NCBI GenBank assembly: GCA_022563685.1
Contig: JADFMY010000018.1
Location: forward strand, 1 to 36,264
DNA from: Pseudomonadota bacterium
Lineage (GTDB): Bacteria; Pseudomonadota; Gammaproteobacteria; GCA-001735895
Direction of reading: 5' to 3'
Length of the DNA: 36,264 nt
Shown here: one piece after another, positions 26,971-35,463 of the stretch
Position numbering within the stretch: position 1 is the first letter of the stretch
Layout: the number at the start of each line of letters is the position of its first letter
Notes under the pieces: generated by a model
What the model saw: only the letters and a program-made list of their open reading frames with translations
Database searches by the model: none
What the model was told of the DNA's origin: nothing
Position numbers and translations under genes: made by a program

Positions 26971-27569
26971 ATAAACCCTTTTCACAATCCTGCGAAGAGA
27001 ATCAGGAAGTCATTCTAAATAGCATTTCTCCTTATCTTCAACCAGAAACCAGGGTTTTGGAAATAGGCAGTGGCACAGGCCAACACGCGGTGTATTTTGG
27101 TGAAAATATCCCACAACTATACTGGCAATGCTCCGATCTGGCTGAAAACCTGCCAGGTATCAATGTCTGGATCGATGAGGCCAATTTACCTAATCTGGCC
27201 AGACCTGTCGAACTTGATGTTTGTTCACATTGGCCCGAGAACAAATACGACGTAATTTTCAGTGCCAATACATTTCATATAATGAACCAGGCACAGGTGG
27301 AAGGGTGCATGCGACGCTGTGTAGATTGCCTTGAGCCAGGGGGGTGCCTGATAATTTATGGGCCATTTAATTATAATGGAAGCTATACTTCGACCAGCAA
27401 TGAAAACTTCGACTCCTGGTTAAAATCACGTGATCCTGAAAGCGGCATTAAACACTTCGAGTGGTTAAACAAACTGGCGCAACGAGGAAATATGCAACTC
27501 GTTGACGACATCGCGATGCCAGCCAACAACAGGATATTAATCTGGAAATGCGAAACTTTAGCCGGTTAA
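26967..27569 (+). CDS. DUF938 SAM-dependent methyltransferase
   Basis: This 200-residue protein belongs to the DUF938 family of class I methyltransferases. The SAM-binding loop V-L-E-I-G-S-G-T-G-Q-H-A-V-Y-F is near residues 30-45. The family-specific A-N-T-F-H-I-M and Y-G-P-F-N-Y-N-G-S-Y-T-S follow. The substrate is unknown. It starts with GTG inside the rarA stop (4-base overlap), so it is cotranslated with rarA. Confidence 0.93.
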   Translation: MNKPFSQSCEENQEVILNSISPYLQPETRVLEIGSGTGQHAVYFGENIPQLYWQCSDLAENLPGINVWIDEANLPNLARPVELDVCSHWPENKYDVIFSANTFHIMNQAQVEGCMRRCVDCLEPGGCLIIYGPFNYNGSYTSTSNENFDSWLKSRDPESGIKHFEWLNKLAQRGNMQLVDDIAMPANNRILIWKCETLAG

Positions 27570-27629
27570 CCTTGCCTAATTATCGTTTACACGCGTCTAC
27601 TATATATCAATCATTCCTGAGTATTTTTA

Positions 27630-28724
27630 ATGAATAAAACCATAAAGTTATTACTAATAATAGGCCTGATGTCCTTAACCCAGGCGCTGCCGGCGGGAGA
27701 AGCTCGTTGGTATAACACCGAACAGGTCAAACAGGGCAATCTATTATTCCAGCAAAATTGTGCTGTGTGCCATGGAGCGAATGCCGAATTGGTCAAAAAC
27801 TGGAAACAAAAAGGTATCGATGGGAAATATCCACCACCGCCACTGAATGGCAGTGCGCATACCTGGCACCATCCGCTCGACCAGTTGAAAAAAACAATCC
27901 GGCAAGGCGGCGTACAGATTGGCGGGTTGATGCCACCATTTAGCGCTCTGCTGAACGAAGCCGAAATGGATGCAGTAATCGCATATTTTCAGTCCAAATG
28001 GCCCGACCAGACATACGCTAAGTGGGCGGATCGATTCGAGGTGGCTGCTACTGATCCTGGTCAGCCCGATATCACTCAATTGTTAAAGTTGCGCCTGGGA
28101 ATCAACGAGCTTGCCACCCCGGTAGAAACCGAGGTCAAGGGTGTTTATCAGACGCGCTTCGGCAATAAATTTGCTTATTTAATCGAAAACGGACGTTATG
28201 TGTTTATCGGCGATATGGTCGATTTACAAAATGGACGAAATTTGACCGAACTGAGCCGACGTGAAGTGGTAAATCAGGAGTTGAGTGTTGTCCCTGCTTC
28301 CAGCCTGGCGGTTTTTCCTGCACTGGCTAGCGAAAAAACAATTTTAAACGTTTTTACCGATACTTCCTGCCCTTATTGCCGGAAGCTACACGAGGAAATC
28401 GGGTTCTTGCAGGAAGCGGGGATTACGGTACGCTATTTCCCTTATCCGCGAGGGGGAAGCAAGGGGCCGGGTTACCAGACTTTAAAGCAGGTTTGGTGCG
28501 CCGACGATAAGGCAGAGGCGATGAGTATTGCCAAGGGGACTAAGGTGGGAGATTTACCTGATACCAGTGACTGTGCTGAAGCGAGCTTCGTCGATGAAGG
28601 ATTTGAAATGGGCAAGCGACTGGGAATAACCGGGACGCCATCCCTGTTTACCGAAGATGGTGGAAGAATAGTCGGCTACATGCCCTATAAGGAGTTGATT
28701 CCAAAACTGTTAAATAATCTTTAG
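27630..28724 (+). CDS. Cytochrome c-DsbC fusion protein
   Basis: This 364-residue periplasmic protein joins two modules after a Sec signal (residues 1-21). Residues about 28-125 form a class I cytochrome c with C-A-V-C-H at 44-48 and a likely axial methionine in G-L-M-P-P-F. Residues about 150-220 match the DsbC dimerization domain (V-K-G-V-Y-Q-T-R-F-G, Y-V-F-I-G-D). The last part is a thioredoxin fold with the active site C-P-Y-C at 247-250 and the cis-proline segment G-I-T-G-T-P-S-L-F. DsbC isomerizes disulfides and is normally reduced by DsbD. A fused heme could shuttle electrons to or from the thiols. The gene stands alone, 60 bases after the DUF938 gene, with no sign of a frameshift at the junction. 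Confidence 0.9.
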   Translation: MNKTIKLLLIIGLMSLTQALPAGEARWYNTEQVKQGNLLFQQNCAVCHGANAELVKNWKQKGIDGKYPPPPLNGSAHTWHHPLDQLKKTIRQGGVQIGGLMPPFSALLNEAEMDAVIAYFQSKWPDQTYAKWADRFEVAATDPGQPDITQLLKLRLGINELATPVETEVKGVYQTRFGNKFAYLIENGRYVFIGDMVDLQNGRNLTELSRREVVNQELSVVPASSLAVFPALASEKTILNVFTDTSCPYCRKLHEEIGFLQEAGITVRYFPYPRGGSKGPGYQTLKQVWCADDKAEAMSIAKGTKVGDLPDTSDCAEASFVDEGFEMGKRLGITGTPSLFTEDGGRIVGYMPYKELIPKLLNNL

Positions 28725-28729
28725 CAAAA

Positions 28730-28752
28730 GGACCACCACGTCCCGATTTTTT
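28730..28752 (+). terminator. Weak candidate terminator after the cytochrome c-DsbC gene
   Basis: GGAC (28730-28733) and GTCC (28740-28743) can pair around a 6-base loop, followed by CGATTTTTT. The stem is only 4 bp, so this is a weak candidate, but the T run and the place just after the stop fit. Confidence 0.35.
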
Positions 28753-28772
28753 CATCGCCAAAAATTAATGTG

Positions 28773-28794
28773 TTAATATCCGCGGGGATATTAA
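28773..28794. repeat. Perfect inverted repeat upstream of the sdh operon
   Basis: TTAATATCC (28773-28781) and GGATATTAA (28786-28794) are perfect 9-base arms around GCGG. It lies 33 bases before the SDHAF4-like gene, at the place of the operon promoter, so it is a good candidate for a regulator site. It also includes TTAATAT, loosely like a -10 element. I do not recognise the regulator. Confidence 0.5.
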
Positions 28795-28827
28795 TACGAG
28801 TCGAACGGGCGTGATTACCTTAGTGAT

Positions 28828-28998
28828 ATGACAGACAAAAGCAAAGCCGATTCAACCGCTAAGCCTGTCGTTTCGAAGAAACGCAAGTGTCGTGCAGATA
28901 AACCTGTGATCACTCCAGTCGAGTACGGCGGACCCAAAGGCAAGGAGCCGACGCGATATGGAGACTGGGAGAAAAATGGCCGGTGTATCGATTTTTGA
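28828..28998 (+). CDS. SDHAF4-like succinate dehydrogenase assembly factor (DUF1674)
   Basis: A 56-codon frame lies 50 bases before sdhC. The first half is basic and looks disordered; the second half ends with the family core G-G-P-K-G-K-E-P-T-R-Y-G-D-W-E-K-N-G-R-C and terminal I-D-F, the hallmark of DUF1674. The eukaryotic member SDHAF4 binds the free flavinated SdhA subunit and helps it join SdhB. Its place at the head of sdhCDAB supports the same task here. It is too short for usual gene-calling thresholds and easily missed. Confidence 0.88.
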   Translation: MTDKSKADSTAKPVVSKKRKCRADKPVITPVEYGGPKGKEPTRYGDWEKNGRCIDF

Positions 28999-29048
28999 TC
29001 AGGATTCTGAATTCAATCAATAACGAATAATCTTTTGCAGCAATTTCT

Positions 29049-29438
29049 ATGAACCTGAACAGCAAGCTCCCGCTCTCACCGCACTTACAAATTTACAAGT
29101 TGCCACTGACAGCTGTGTTATCGGTTATCCATCGGGCGACGGGTGTTATCCTCGCGCTCGGTGCCGTGCTGCTCGTGTGGATTTTGACCGTGGCGGCTAA
29201 CGACGTTGAGGCTTATGGTCGACTGCATCTCCACCTGGCCAGTTGGTATGGGCAGCTATTCCTGCTGGGGCTGACATTTTCACTGTACTTACATTTCTGC
29301 AATGGTATTCGTCATCTATTCTGGGATATCGGTATGGGTTTCGAGCTGGAAACCGTGGATAAAACTGCGAAACTCGCGATTGTCGTATCCATCGGGCTCA
29401 CGATCGCAACCTGGTTGGTTGCCGCTAACCTGGAGTAA
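29049..29438 (+). CDS. sdhC: Succinate dehydrogenase cytochrome b556 subunit
   Basis: This 129-residue membrane anchor of complex II has three membrane segments. The signature S-P-H-L-Q-I-Y-K-L and V-I-H-R-A-T-G-V-I-L opens the protein; the H-R-A-T-G region lines the quinone site. A later L-Y-L-H-F-C-N-G-I-R-H-L-F-W-D gives the heme-ligand histidine. It is followed by sdhD after 5 bases. Confidence 0.96.
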   Translation: MNLNSKLPLSPHLQIYKLPLTAVLSVIHRATGVILALGAVLLVWILTVAANDVEAYGRLHLHLASWYGQLFLLGLTFSLYLHFCNGIRHLFWDIGMGFELETVDKTAKLAIVVSIGLTIATWLVAANLE

Positions 29439-29443
29439 GTATT

Positions 29444-29824
29444 TTGGACCATTTGCGCACACCCCTGTCCCGGGTTAAAGGATTAGGCTCGGCCAGGGAA
29501 GGGACTACCCACTTCTGGCGTCAACGTTTAACCGCGTTAATTCTGATCCCGTTAGTACTCTGGTTCGGTTTTAGCCTGGCTTCGATGCCAGTAGATCATG
29601 CAACACTGGTAGGATGGATTCAGCAGCCCGCCGTGGCAATTGGGCTGATCCTGTTGATTCTATCGACCTTTTATCATACTCAACTCGGTTTACAGGTAGT
29701 CATCGAAGACTATGTATCCACCCATTCGACGCGAACAGCCAGTATTATCGTGGTTAATTTTCTTTGCCTGTCATTCGCCATCATTGGTGTAGTCGCAGTA
29801 TTAAAAATTTCTTTTGGAGGCTAG
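29444..29824 (+). CDS. sdhD: Succinate dehydrogenase membrane anchor subunit
   Basis: This 126-residue protein is the second anchor, with three membrane segments and the family pattern R-V-K-G-L-G-S-A-R-E-G-T-x-H-F-W-R-Q-R-L. The Y-H-T-Q-L-G-L-Q-V-V-I-E-D-Y motif carries the heme histidine. It starts with TTG, preceded by GGAG at a good distance; no ATG or GTG start would keep the conserved N-terminus. sdhA follows after 3 bases. Confidence 0.95.
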   Translation: MDHLRTPLSRVKGLGSAREGTTHFWRQRLTALILIPLVLWFGFSLASMPVDHATLVGWIQQPAVAIGLILLILSTFYHTQLGLQVVIEDYVSTHSTRTASIIVVNFLCLSFAIIGVVAVLKISFGG

Positions 29825-29827
29825 CCG

Positions 29828-31615
29828 ATGGCGCAGAAATATAAAATAATCGATCATGCCTACGATGTGGTAATCGTCGGTGCCGGTGGCGCAGGACTGC
29901 GGGCTACACTCGGAATGGCGGCAGCGGGACTATCGACGGCCTGTATTACCAAGGTATTCCCGACACGCAGTCATACGGTAGCTGCCCAGGGTGGCATGAG
30001 TGCATCGCTCGGCAACATGGGCCCGGATACCTGGCAATGGCATATGTACGATACCGTCAAAGGTTCTGACTGGCTTGGCGATCAGGATGCAATCGAATAT
30101 ATGTGCCGTGAGGCGGTACCGGCGGTGATCGAACTGGAGCACTATGGAGTACCCTTTTCACGCACCGCTGAAGGTAAAATATACCAACGGCCTTTTGGGG
30201 GTATGACGACTAATTTCGGTGAGGGTACAGCCCAGCGTACCTGTGCCGCCGCGGATCGTACCGGCCATGCCATATTACATACGCTTTATCAGCAATCGTT
30301 GAAACACAAAGCGGAATTTTTTATCGAATATTTTGCCATCGACCTGATCATGGATGATGGCGCCTGTCGGGGCGTCGTAGCCTGGGACCTTGCCACTGGC
30401 GAGCTGCATCGTTTCCGTGCGCACACCGTGGTGTTGGCAACCGGGGGATGCGGTCGTGTCTATTTTTCGGCGACTTCAGCCCATACTTGCACCGGCGACG
30501 GCAATGCGATGGTAATCCGGGCCGGTTTGCCGTTGCAGGATATGGAGTTTGTTCAATTTCACCCAACCGGAATTTATGGAGTCGGCGTATTGATCACCGA
30601 AGGTGTGCGCGGAGAAGGCGGTTATCTAACCAACTCCGAGGGCGAACGTTTCATGGAACGTTATGCGCCCAATGCCAAGGACCTCGCCTCACGTGACGTG
30701 GTCAGTCGCGCTATGACGGTTGAAATAAATGAAGGCAGGGGGGTTGGCCCTGACAAGGATCATATCCATTTACACCTCGAACACCTCGGACCCGAAGTGA
30801 TCGATGAACGCTTACCGGGCATCGCCGAATCAGCCGAAATATTTGCCAGGGTCGATGTGACCAGGGAACCGATTCCGGTAATTCCTACCGTGCATTACAA
30901 CATGGGCGGTATTCCGACCAACTATCATGGCGAAGTGGTGACCCTGAAAGATGGTGATCCAGATGCCGTTGTTCCAGGCATGATGGCAATCGGTGAAGCG
31001 GCCTGTGTATCCGTACATGGCGCCAATCGCCTCGGATCCAACTCATTACTCGATATCGTCGTATTTGGACGGGCAGCGGCGCTTCGAGCTGCCGAAACGA
31101 TTAAACCAGGAGCGCCACATAAGAAACTGGCAGATGATAGTATTGACCCCATCCTGGAGCGTTTTGACCGCTTGCGTAACGCTTCAGGCGGTACCACCAC
31201 GGCAAAGATACGCAACGCTATGCAACGAACCATGCAAAAACACGCTGCGGTATTCCGCACTGGCGATTCGATGCAGGAAGGCGTTGAAAAAATGGACCTG
31301 GTATTTGCCAGCTTTAGCGATGTCCAGATTTCAGATCGAGGCCTGGTGTGGAATACCGACCTGGTTGAAACGCTGGAGCTTGAAAACTTGCTGCTGCAGG
31401 CGCAGGCGACTATTCAGGGTGCGCTCAACAGGCAGGAAAGCCGGGGAGGGCACGCACGTGAAGACTATACCGAACGCGACGACGAGAACTGGATGAAACA
31501 TACGCTTGCCTGGGTTGACCCACAGGGCAAAGTCAGTTTCGACTACCGGCCAGTACATATGTACACCTTAAGCGACGAATGCGAAGTCATTCCGCCCAAA
31601 ACACGCGTGTATTGA
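29828..31615 (+). CDS. sdhA: Succinate dehydrogenase flavoprotein subunit
   Basis: This 595-residue catalytic subunit oxidizes succinate to fumarate. The FAD loop [10 protein letters not shown] is near residue 15. The covalent FAD histidine is in [10 protein letters not shown]. The substrate-site F-H-P-T-G-I-Y and [10 protein letters not shown] segments are present. The C-terminal [10 protein letters not shown] and R-P-V-H-M-Y-T-L match SdhA of Proteobacteria. A GGAG precedes the ATG. It works with sdhCDB in the TCA cycle and quinone pool. Confidence 0.98.
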   Translation: MAQKYKIIDHAYDVVIVGAGGAGLRATLGMAAAGLSTACITKVFPTRSHTVAAQGGMSASLGNMGPDTWQWHMYDTVKGSDWLGDQDAIEYMCREAVPAVIELEHYGVPFSRTAEGKIYQRPFGGMTTNFGEGTAQRTCAAADRTGHAILHTLYQQSLKHKAEFFIEYFAIDLIMDDGACRGVVAWDLATGELHRFRAHTVVLATGGCGRVYFSATSAHTCTGDGNAMVIRAGLPLQDMEFVQFHPTGIYGVGVLITEGVRGEGGYLTNSEGERFMERYAPNAKDLASRDVVSRAMTVEINEGRGVGPDKDHIHLHLEHLGPEVIDERLPGIAESAEIFARVDVTREPIPVIPTVHYNMGGIPTNYHGEVVTLKDGDPDAVVPGMMAIGEAACVSVHGANRLGSNSLLDIVVFGRAAALRAAETIKPGAPHKKLADDSIDPILERFDRLRNASGGTTTAKIRNAMQRTMQKHAAVFRTGDSMQEGVEKMDLVFASFSDVQISDRGLVWNTDLVETLELENLLLQAQATIQGALNRQESRGGHAREDYTERDDENWMKHTLAWVDPQGKVSFDYRPVHMYTLSDECEVIPPKTRVY

Positions 31616-31661
31616 AGAATCGCACAGAGTTTCTTTAATTTTTTTTATCGAGGAATCATTT

Positions 31662-32444
31662 ATGGCCGAATTTTTATTACCAGCCAATTCAGTAGTCAAA
31701 CAGGGCAAGGTTTTCAAAGCGGCCGAGGGTACGAGCAACATCAAAAAATTCATCGTATACCGTTACGATCCAGCTACTGGAGAAAACCCCAGTACCGACA
31801 CCTACGAAGTCGATATGGATACCTGTGGTCCGATGGTGCTGGATGGTCTTTTAAAGATCAAGGATCAAATCGACTCGACCCTGTCTATGCGGCGTTCCTG
31901 TCGTGAGGGAATCTGTGGTTCCTGTGCGATGAATATTAACGGGGAAAACACCCTGGCCTGTACCAGGGCAATTACCGATATTAAAGGGGATGTCAAAGTT
32001 TATCCTTTACCACACCAGCCCGTGGTAAAAGACCTGGTACCGGACCTGACTAACTTTTACGCGCAATACGCATCGGTAGAACCCTGGATGAAAACCGATT
32101 CGGCAACCCCGCCTGATCGCGAACGCCTACAATCGAAGCAAGATCGCGAAAAACTTGATGGCCTGTACGAATGCATTCTGTGCGCCTGCTGTTCTACGGC
32201 CTGCCCGAGTTACTGGTGGAATAGTGATCGATTCCTGGGTCCTGCGGCAATATTAAATGCGTATCGCTGGATAGTCGATAGCCGTGACGAAGCTGCAGGT
32301 GAGCGCCTCGATGACCTGGAAGACCCATTCAAGCTTTACCGCTGCCATAGCATTATGAATTGCGCCAAGGTTTGTCCGAAGGGGTTAAATCCAGCACAGG
32401 CGATTGCTGAAACTAAAAAGTTGCTGGTGCAGAGGAAGATGTAA
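31662..32444 (+). CDS. sdhB: Succinate dehydrogenase iron-sulfur subunit
   Basis: This 260-residue subunit holds three Fe-S centres: C-R-E-G-I-C-G-S-C for [2Fe-2S], [12 protein letters not shown] for [4Fe-4S], and [14 protein letters not shown] for [3Fe-4S] with part of the second centre. It begins with about 20 residues more than the E. coli protein ([10 protein letters not shown]), as in some other gammaproteobacteria. Its TAA shares a base with the ATG of sdhE. Confidence 0.97.
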   Translation: MAEFLLPANSVVKQGKVFKAAEGTSNIKKFIVYRYDPATGENPSTDTYEVDMDTCGPMVLDGLLKIKDQIDSTLSMRRSCREGICGSCAMNINGENTLACTRAITDIKGDVKVYPLPHQPVVKDLVPDLTNFYAQYASVEPWMKTDSATPPDRERLQSKQDREKLDGLYECILCACCSTACPSYWWNSDRFLGPAAILNAYRWIVDSRDEAAGERLDDLEDPFKLYRCHSIMNCAKVCPKGLNPAQAIAETKKLLVQRKM

Positions 32445-32698
32445 TGGGTGAGAATTCTCGATTGCGTTGGTTGTGCCGCAGGGGGATGAAGGAGCTCGAC
32501 CTGGTCATGACCCGCTACCTGGACAAGCAATATTCGCACGCGAGCGAAATAGAAAAGGAAAGCTTTCGAGATTTGCTGGCACTGGCCGACCCGGATTTGT
32601 ACTCACTGTTATTGGGAAGACAAGTTGGATCAACCAGCCGTATCGAAAGTCTGGTAAAGACGATACGAAAACTAGCTCGCCAGGCCCAGGTTGTATAG
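32444..32698 (+). CDS. sdhE: SdhE, FAD assembly factor
   Basis: This 84-residue protein of the SdhE/CptB (DUF339) family has the diagnostic R-R-G-M-K-E-L-D segment (R-G-x-x-E motif) that docks on SdhA and aids covalent FAD attachment. The later D-x-F-R-D-L-L-A-L-A-D-P-D-L-Y-like pattern is also typical. It overlaps sdhB by one base, so it is translated with its target. The next gene, a CptA/YgfX homolog, is its usual neighbour in gammaproteobacteria. Confidence 0.95.
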   Translation: MGENSRLRWLCRRGMKELDLVMTRYLDKQYSHASEIEKESFRDLLALADPDLYSLLLGRQVGSTSRIESLVKTIRKLARQAQVV

Positions 32699-32714
32699 AG
32701 GCCAGGTCATTCCA

Positions 32715-33140
32715 GTGCAGCAATATCAAATAAGCCAGTCTCCAGCGTTAAATATTTTTAACTTATCGCTGTATTTGCTGGTAATCCTTACGATACTGGT
32801 ATTCGTCGACCAAATGTTAATGGCTGGATTATTAGCGCTGTTAAGCATCCTGTTGATGATATCGGATTACTTACAGTGGAAACATTCGGATTTGCAGGCC
32901 TTAACGGATATTTTGCTATTTCCCGATAGTGGAATCATTGAAATTCAGCATCAGGGCCGTCGCCAGCGTTTTAAATGCTTCTCCCTTTACCTCAATCGCT
33001 GGTTTTTAATTGTAATTTTACGGGATAAGCAACAGTCGAAAAATTTTCTGCTATTAGCTGATCGTTTTGGATCGGTTACCGATTATTTAAATTTCAGACA
33101 CCAGATCCTCAAAATGAGCAGAGTTCAATATGCTACTTGA
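32715..33140 (+). CDS. CptA/YgfX-like membrane protein
   Basis: This protein of about 141 residues has two adjacent hydrophobic segments near the N-terminus and a cytosolic C-terminal part. This is the architecture of YgfX (CptA), which is encoded next to sdhE in many gammaproteobacteria. YgfX was described as a toxin acting on the cytoskeleton, but it may rather be an SdhE/flavinylation-linked factor. I choose GTG at 32715; a TTG at 32691 would add eight residues and overlap sdhE. Similarity is mainly by topology and position; the sequence itself is divergent. Confidence 0.7.
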   Translation: MQQYQISQSPALNIFNLSLYLLVILTILVFVDQMLMAGLLALLSILLMISDYLQWKHSDLQALTDILLFPDSGIIEIQHQGRRQRFKCFSLYLNRWFLIVILRDKQQSKNFLLLADRFGSVTDYLNFRHQILKMSRVQYAT

Positions 33141-33582
33141 ATTCGATTCGGTTCAGACCGGCTGCTCGATCGATGCGCGCAGCTTTTCGGGACTGATGGA
33201 TCTTTACGAACAAAATTACCTGCGCTTAAGAATAATTGCGCCTGACCTGACCATAGCAGATCAGATGATATCTTCTGTAGCAGGTCATACAGATCTATTT
33301 CTCAGTGTTCGTGAACGCTGCAAATATACCACGATGCTAAATATGACCTACCGTTTCGGTAAGCCGGGTAACCCTGTATTTGAACCTGACTTGCACCTTA
33401 AGGTCTATCACGATGCGCGAGTGGTCGAAGTTGAGCAATTTCACAAGCGTAAACAGGGGTGGGTGTTCAATGATTACTCGCTACAGCATAAATGGGTTAT
33501 GAATCGATTTCTGTTTAAATGGCTTGGATTTTGTGTCTATCAGGGGCATTACTTTCAGCCGATGAAACATTTAAAATATTGA
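33130..33582 (+). CDS. DUF1249 (YqiB-like) protein
   Basis: This 150-residue soluble protein matches the DUF1249/YqiB family: L-M-D-L-Y-E-Q-N-Y-L-R-L near the start, then L-x-V-x-E-R-C-K-Y-T-x-x-L, D-L-H-L-K-V-Y-H-D-A-R-V-V-E-V and the C-terminal K-W-x-x-N-x-F-L-x-x-W-L. Function is unknown. It overlaps the preceding CptA-like gene by 11 bases and is the last gene before the isc promoter. In E. coli the yqiB gene lies elsewhere, so this linkage to sdh is a local trait. Confidence 0.88.
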   Translation: MLLEFDSVQTGCSIDARSFSGLMDLYEQNYLRLRIIAPDLTIADQMISSVAGHTDLFLSVRERCKYTTMLNMTYRFGKPGNPVFEPDLHLKVYHDARVVEVEQFHKRKQGWVFNDYSLQHKWVMNRFLFKWLGFCVYQGHYFQPMKHLKY

Positions 33583-33665
33583 CTAATTTACTTTAACTTA
33601 ATCCTTTAACTTATTGAATTATAAAACTTTATACTAACAGAATCATACATACCTATAAATACATC

Positions 33666-33694
33666 TTGACCTTCTCATGTACTTGGATTAAATT
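33666..33694 (+). promoter_or_regulatory. iscR promoter
   Basis: TTGACC (33666-33671) and TAAATT (33689-33694) are separated by 17 bases, a good sigma-70 arrangement. Transcription would start near 33701 and run through iscR-iscS-iscU. The -10 element overlaps the IscR site that follows. Confidence 0.65.
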
Positions 33695-33716
33695 CCTGAC
33701 TGAAATAGTCAGGAAT
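33692..33716. promoter_or_regulatory. Type 1 IscR-binding site
   Basis: This 25-base palindrome has arms ATTCCTGAC and GTCAGGAAT around TGAAATA. Compared with the known type 1 consensus for [2Fe-2S]-IscR (ATASYYGACTRWWWYAGTCRRSTAT) it differs only at one symmetric pair of positions. The perfect inverted repeat extends to 33691-33717. It overlaps the -10 and start region, so holo-IscR should repress its own operon when Fe-S supply is sufficient. Confidence 0.85.
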
Positions 33717-33729
33717 TATGGGTATATCG

Positions 33730-34203
33730 ATGAAATTGTCGACGAAAGGTCGTTATGCAGTGACAGCAATGATGGATATTGCGCTACATGAAAAGCAGGG
33801 ACCAATCACTCTTGCCGATATATCCCAGTGCCAGGGAATTTCTCTGTCGTATCTTGAGCAACTGTTCGCCAAACTCCGAAAACAGGGTCTGGTTAAAGGT
33901 GTGAGAGGACCCGGTGGCGGTTACCGGCTGGCAAAATCGGCTGATCAGATATCAGTCGCAGATATCATCCAATCCGTGGATGAAAAACTGGATATGACCA
34001 AGTGTGGCGGCAGAGGTAACTGTTCGAGTGGCGAAAAATGCCTGACTCATCAATTATGGTTCGAACTGTCCTGTAAATTGTACAAATTTTTGAGTGGGAT
34101 CAAACTTGACCAATACGTCAATCGACCCGAAATTAATGAACTGGTAAAGAAACAGGATACCCAGTACGGAAGGTTTTTAAATCGTTCCAATGCTGTAGCC
34201 TGA
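33730..34203 (+). CDS. iscR: Fe-S cluster regulator IscR
   Basis: This Rrf2-family repressor controls Fe-S assembly. The product from ATG 33730 (M-K-L-S-T-K-G-R-Y-A-V) is 157 residues; an ATG at 33718 would add four. The helix-turn-helix is in I-S-L-S-Y-L-E-Q-L-F, followed by the wing G-P-G-G-G-Y-R-L. Cluster ligands are C-x5-C-x5-C in C-G-G-R-G-N-C-S-S-G-E-K-C with the His of L-T-H three residues on. The upstream type 1 site shows autoregulation. Confidence 0.97.
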   Translation: MKLSTKGRYAVTAMMDIALHEKQGPITLADISQCQGISLSYLEQLFAKLRKQGLVKGVRGPGGGYRLAKSADQISVADIIQSVDEKLDMTKCGGRGNCSSGEKCLTHQLWFELSCKLYKFLSGIKLDQYVNRPEINELVKKQDTQYGRFLNRSNAVA

Positions 34204-34215
34204 CTGGAGAACAAT

Positions 34216-35439
34216 GTGACTGAATTAAAACTGCCTATCTATCTCGACAACAGCGCTACTACGCCCATAGACGCGCGAGTGGCTGATAAAATGGCTCAAT
34301 ATCTAACCCGCGAAGGAGCATACGGCAATCCAGCTTCGCGAAGCCATGAATTCGGCTGGAAGGCAGAGAAAGCGGTTGACGAAGCAAGGCAGCAGGTTGC
34401 CGATCTGATCAACGCTGATCCACGCGAGATAGTCTGGACCAGTGGAGCGACCGAATCGGATAATTTGGCAATCAAAGGCGCGGCCCATTTTTATAGTAAA
34501 AGAGGTAAGCACATAATCACTGTGAAAACCGAACACAAGGCGGTACTGGACACCTGCCGTCAACTCGAACGCGAAGGGTTTGAAGTCACTTACCTGGACC
34601 CTGAAGATAACGGAATGATCGATTTCGATAAGCTTAAGGCTGCTGTCACCAGCGAAACCATATTGATTTCAGTGATGCACGTAAATAATGAAATTGGGGT
34701 TATCCAGGACATAACAGCAATTGGTGAGTTCGCCCGGGAAAACAATATTATATTCCATGTAGATGCAGCCCAGTCTGCAGGAAAAGTTGAAATTGACCTG
34801 GCATCGATGAAGGTAGACCTGATGTCATTTTCGGCGCATAAAATTTATGGCCCCAAAGGAATGGGAGCCCTTTACGTTAGGCGAAAGCCGCGGGTGCGGC
34901 TTGAAGCACAAATGCACGGTGGTGGCCACGAGCGTGGACTGCGATCAGGCACACTGGCCACACACCAGATCGTAGGCATGGGCGAGGCATTTCATATCGC
35001 GAAGGAAGAGATGGCAGTCGATAGTGATCGCATCCGTATGCTACGGGATCGTTTGTACCAGGGTTTAAACGACATGGAGGAAGTCTATTTGAACGGTGAT
35101 CACGATAACCGCATATCGGGCAATCTCAATATCAGCTTTAATTATGTCGAAGGCGAGTCGCTAATTATGGCTCTGCGTGACCTTGCGGTTTCCTCGGGTT
35201 CAGCCTGTACATCAGCGAGCCTTGAACCGTCGTATGTATTACGAGCGTTGGGGCGAAACGACGAACTGGCGCATAGTTCTATTCGATTTACCATTGGTCG
35301 CTTCACCACAATCGAAGAGATCGACTACAGCATTGGCCTGGTAAGAAAAGCAGTCGAAAAACTGCGTGGTTTGTCGCCGCTTTGGGATATGTACAAAGCA
35401 GGTATAGATATTAGTTCAGTTGAATGGGTAGCGCATTAA
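34216..35439 (+). CDS. iscS: Cysteine desulfurase IscS
   Basis: This 407-residue PLP enzyme takes sulfur from cysteine for Fe-S assembly and tRNA thiolation. The N-terminal Y-L-D-N-S-A-T-T-P, the PLP lysine in [10 protein letters not shown], and the mobile-loop active cysteine in [13 protein letters not shown] are all intact. It starts with GTG, with GGAG nearby upstream, 12 bases after iscR. In a sulfur oxidizer it could also feed TusA-type carriers, which is inference. Confidence 0.98.
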   Translation: MTELKLPIYLDNSATTPIDARVADKMAQYLTREGAYGNPASRSHEFGWKAEKAVDEARQQVADLINADPREIVWTSGATESDNLAIKGAAHFYSKRGKHIITVKTEHKAVLDTCRQLEREGFEVTYLDPEDNGMIDFDKLKAAVTSETILISVMHVNNEIGVIQDITAIGEFARENNIIFHVDAAQSAGKVEIDLASMKVDLMSFSAHKIYGPKGMGALYVRRKPRVRLEAQMHGGGHERGLRSGTLATHQIVGMGEAFHIAKEEMAVDSDRIRMLRDRLYQGLNDMEEVYLNGDHDNRISGNLNISFNYVEGESLIMALRDLAVSSGSACTSASLEPSYVLRALGRNDELAHSSIRFTIGRFTTIEEIDYSIGLVRKAVEKLRGLSPLWDMYKAGIDISSVEWVAH

Positions 35440-35463
35440 ACCCTACTTTAAGAGGAAGTAATC

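Noticed and set aside
30993-31496. 167-codon second frame inside sdhA
   Set aside because: It overlaps conserved sdhA sequence in another frame and has no ribosome site or family match.
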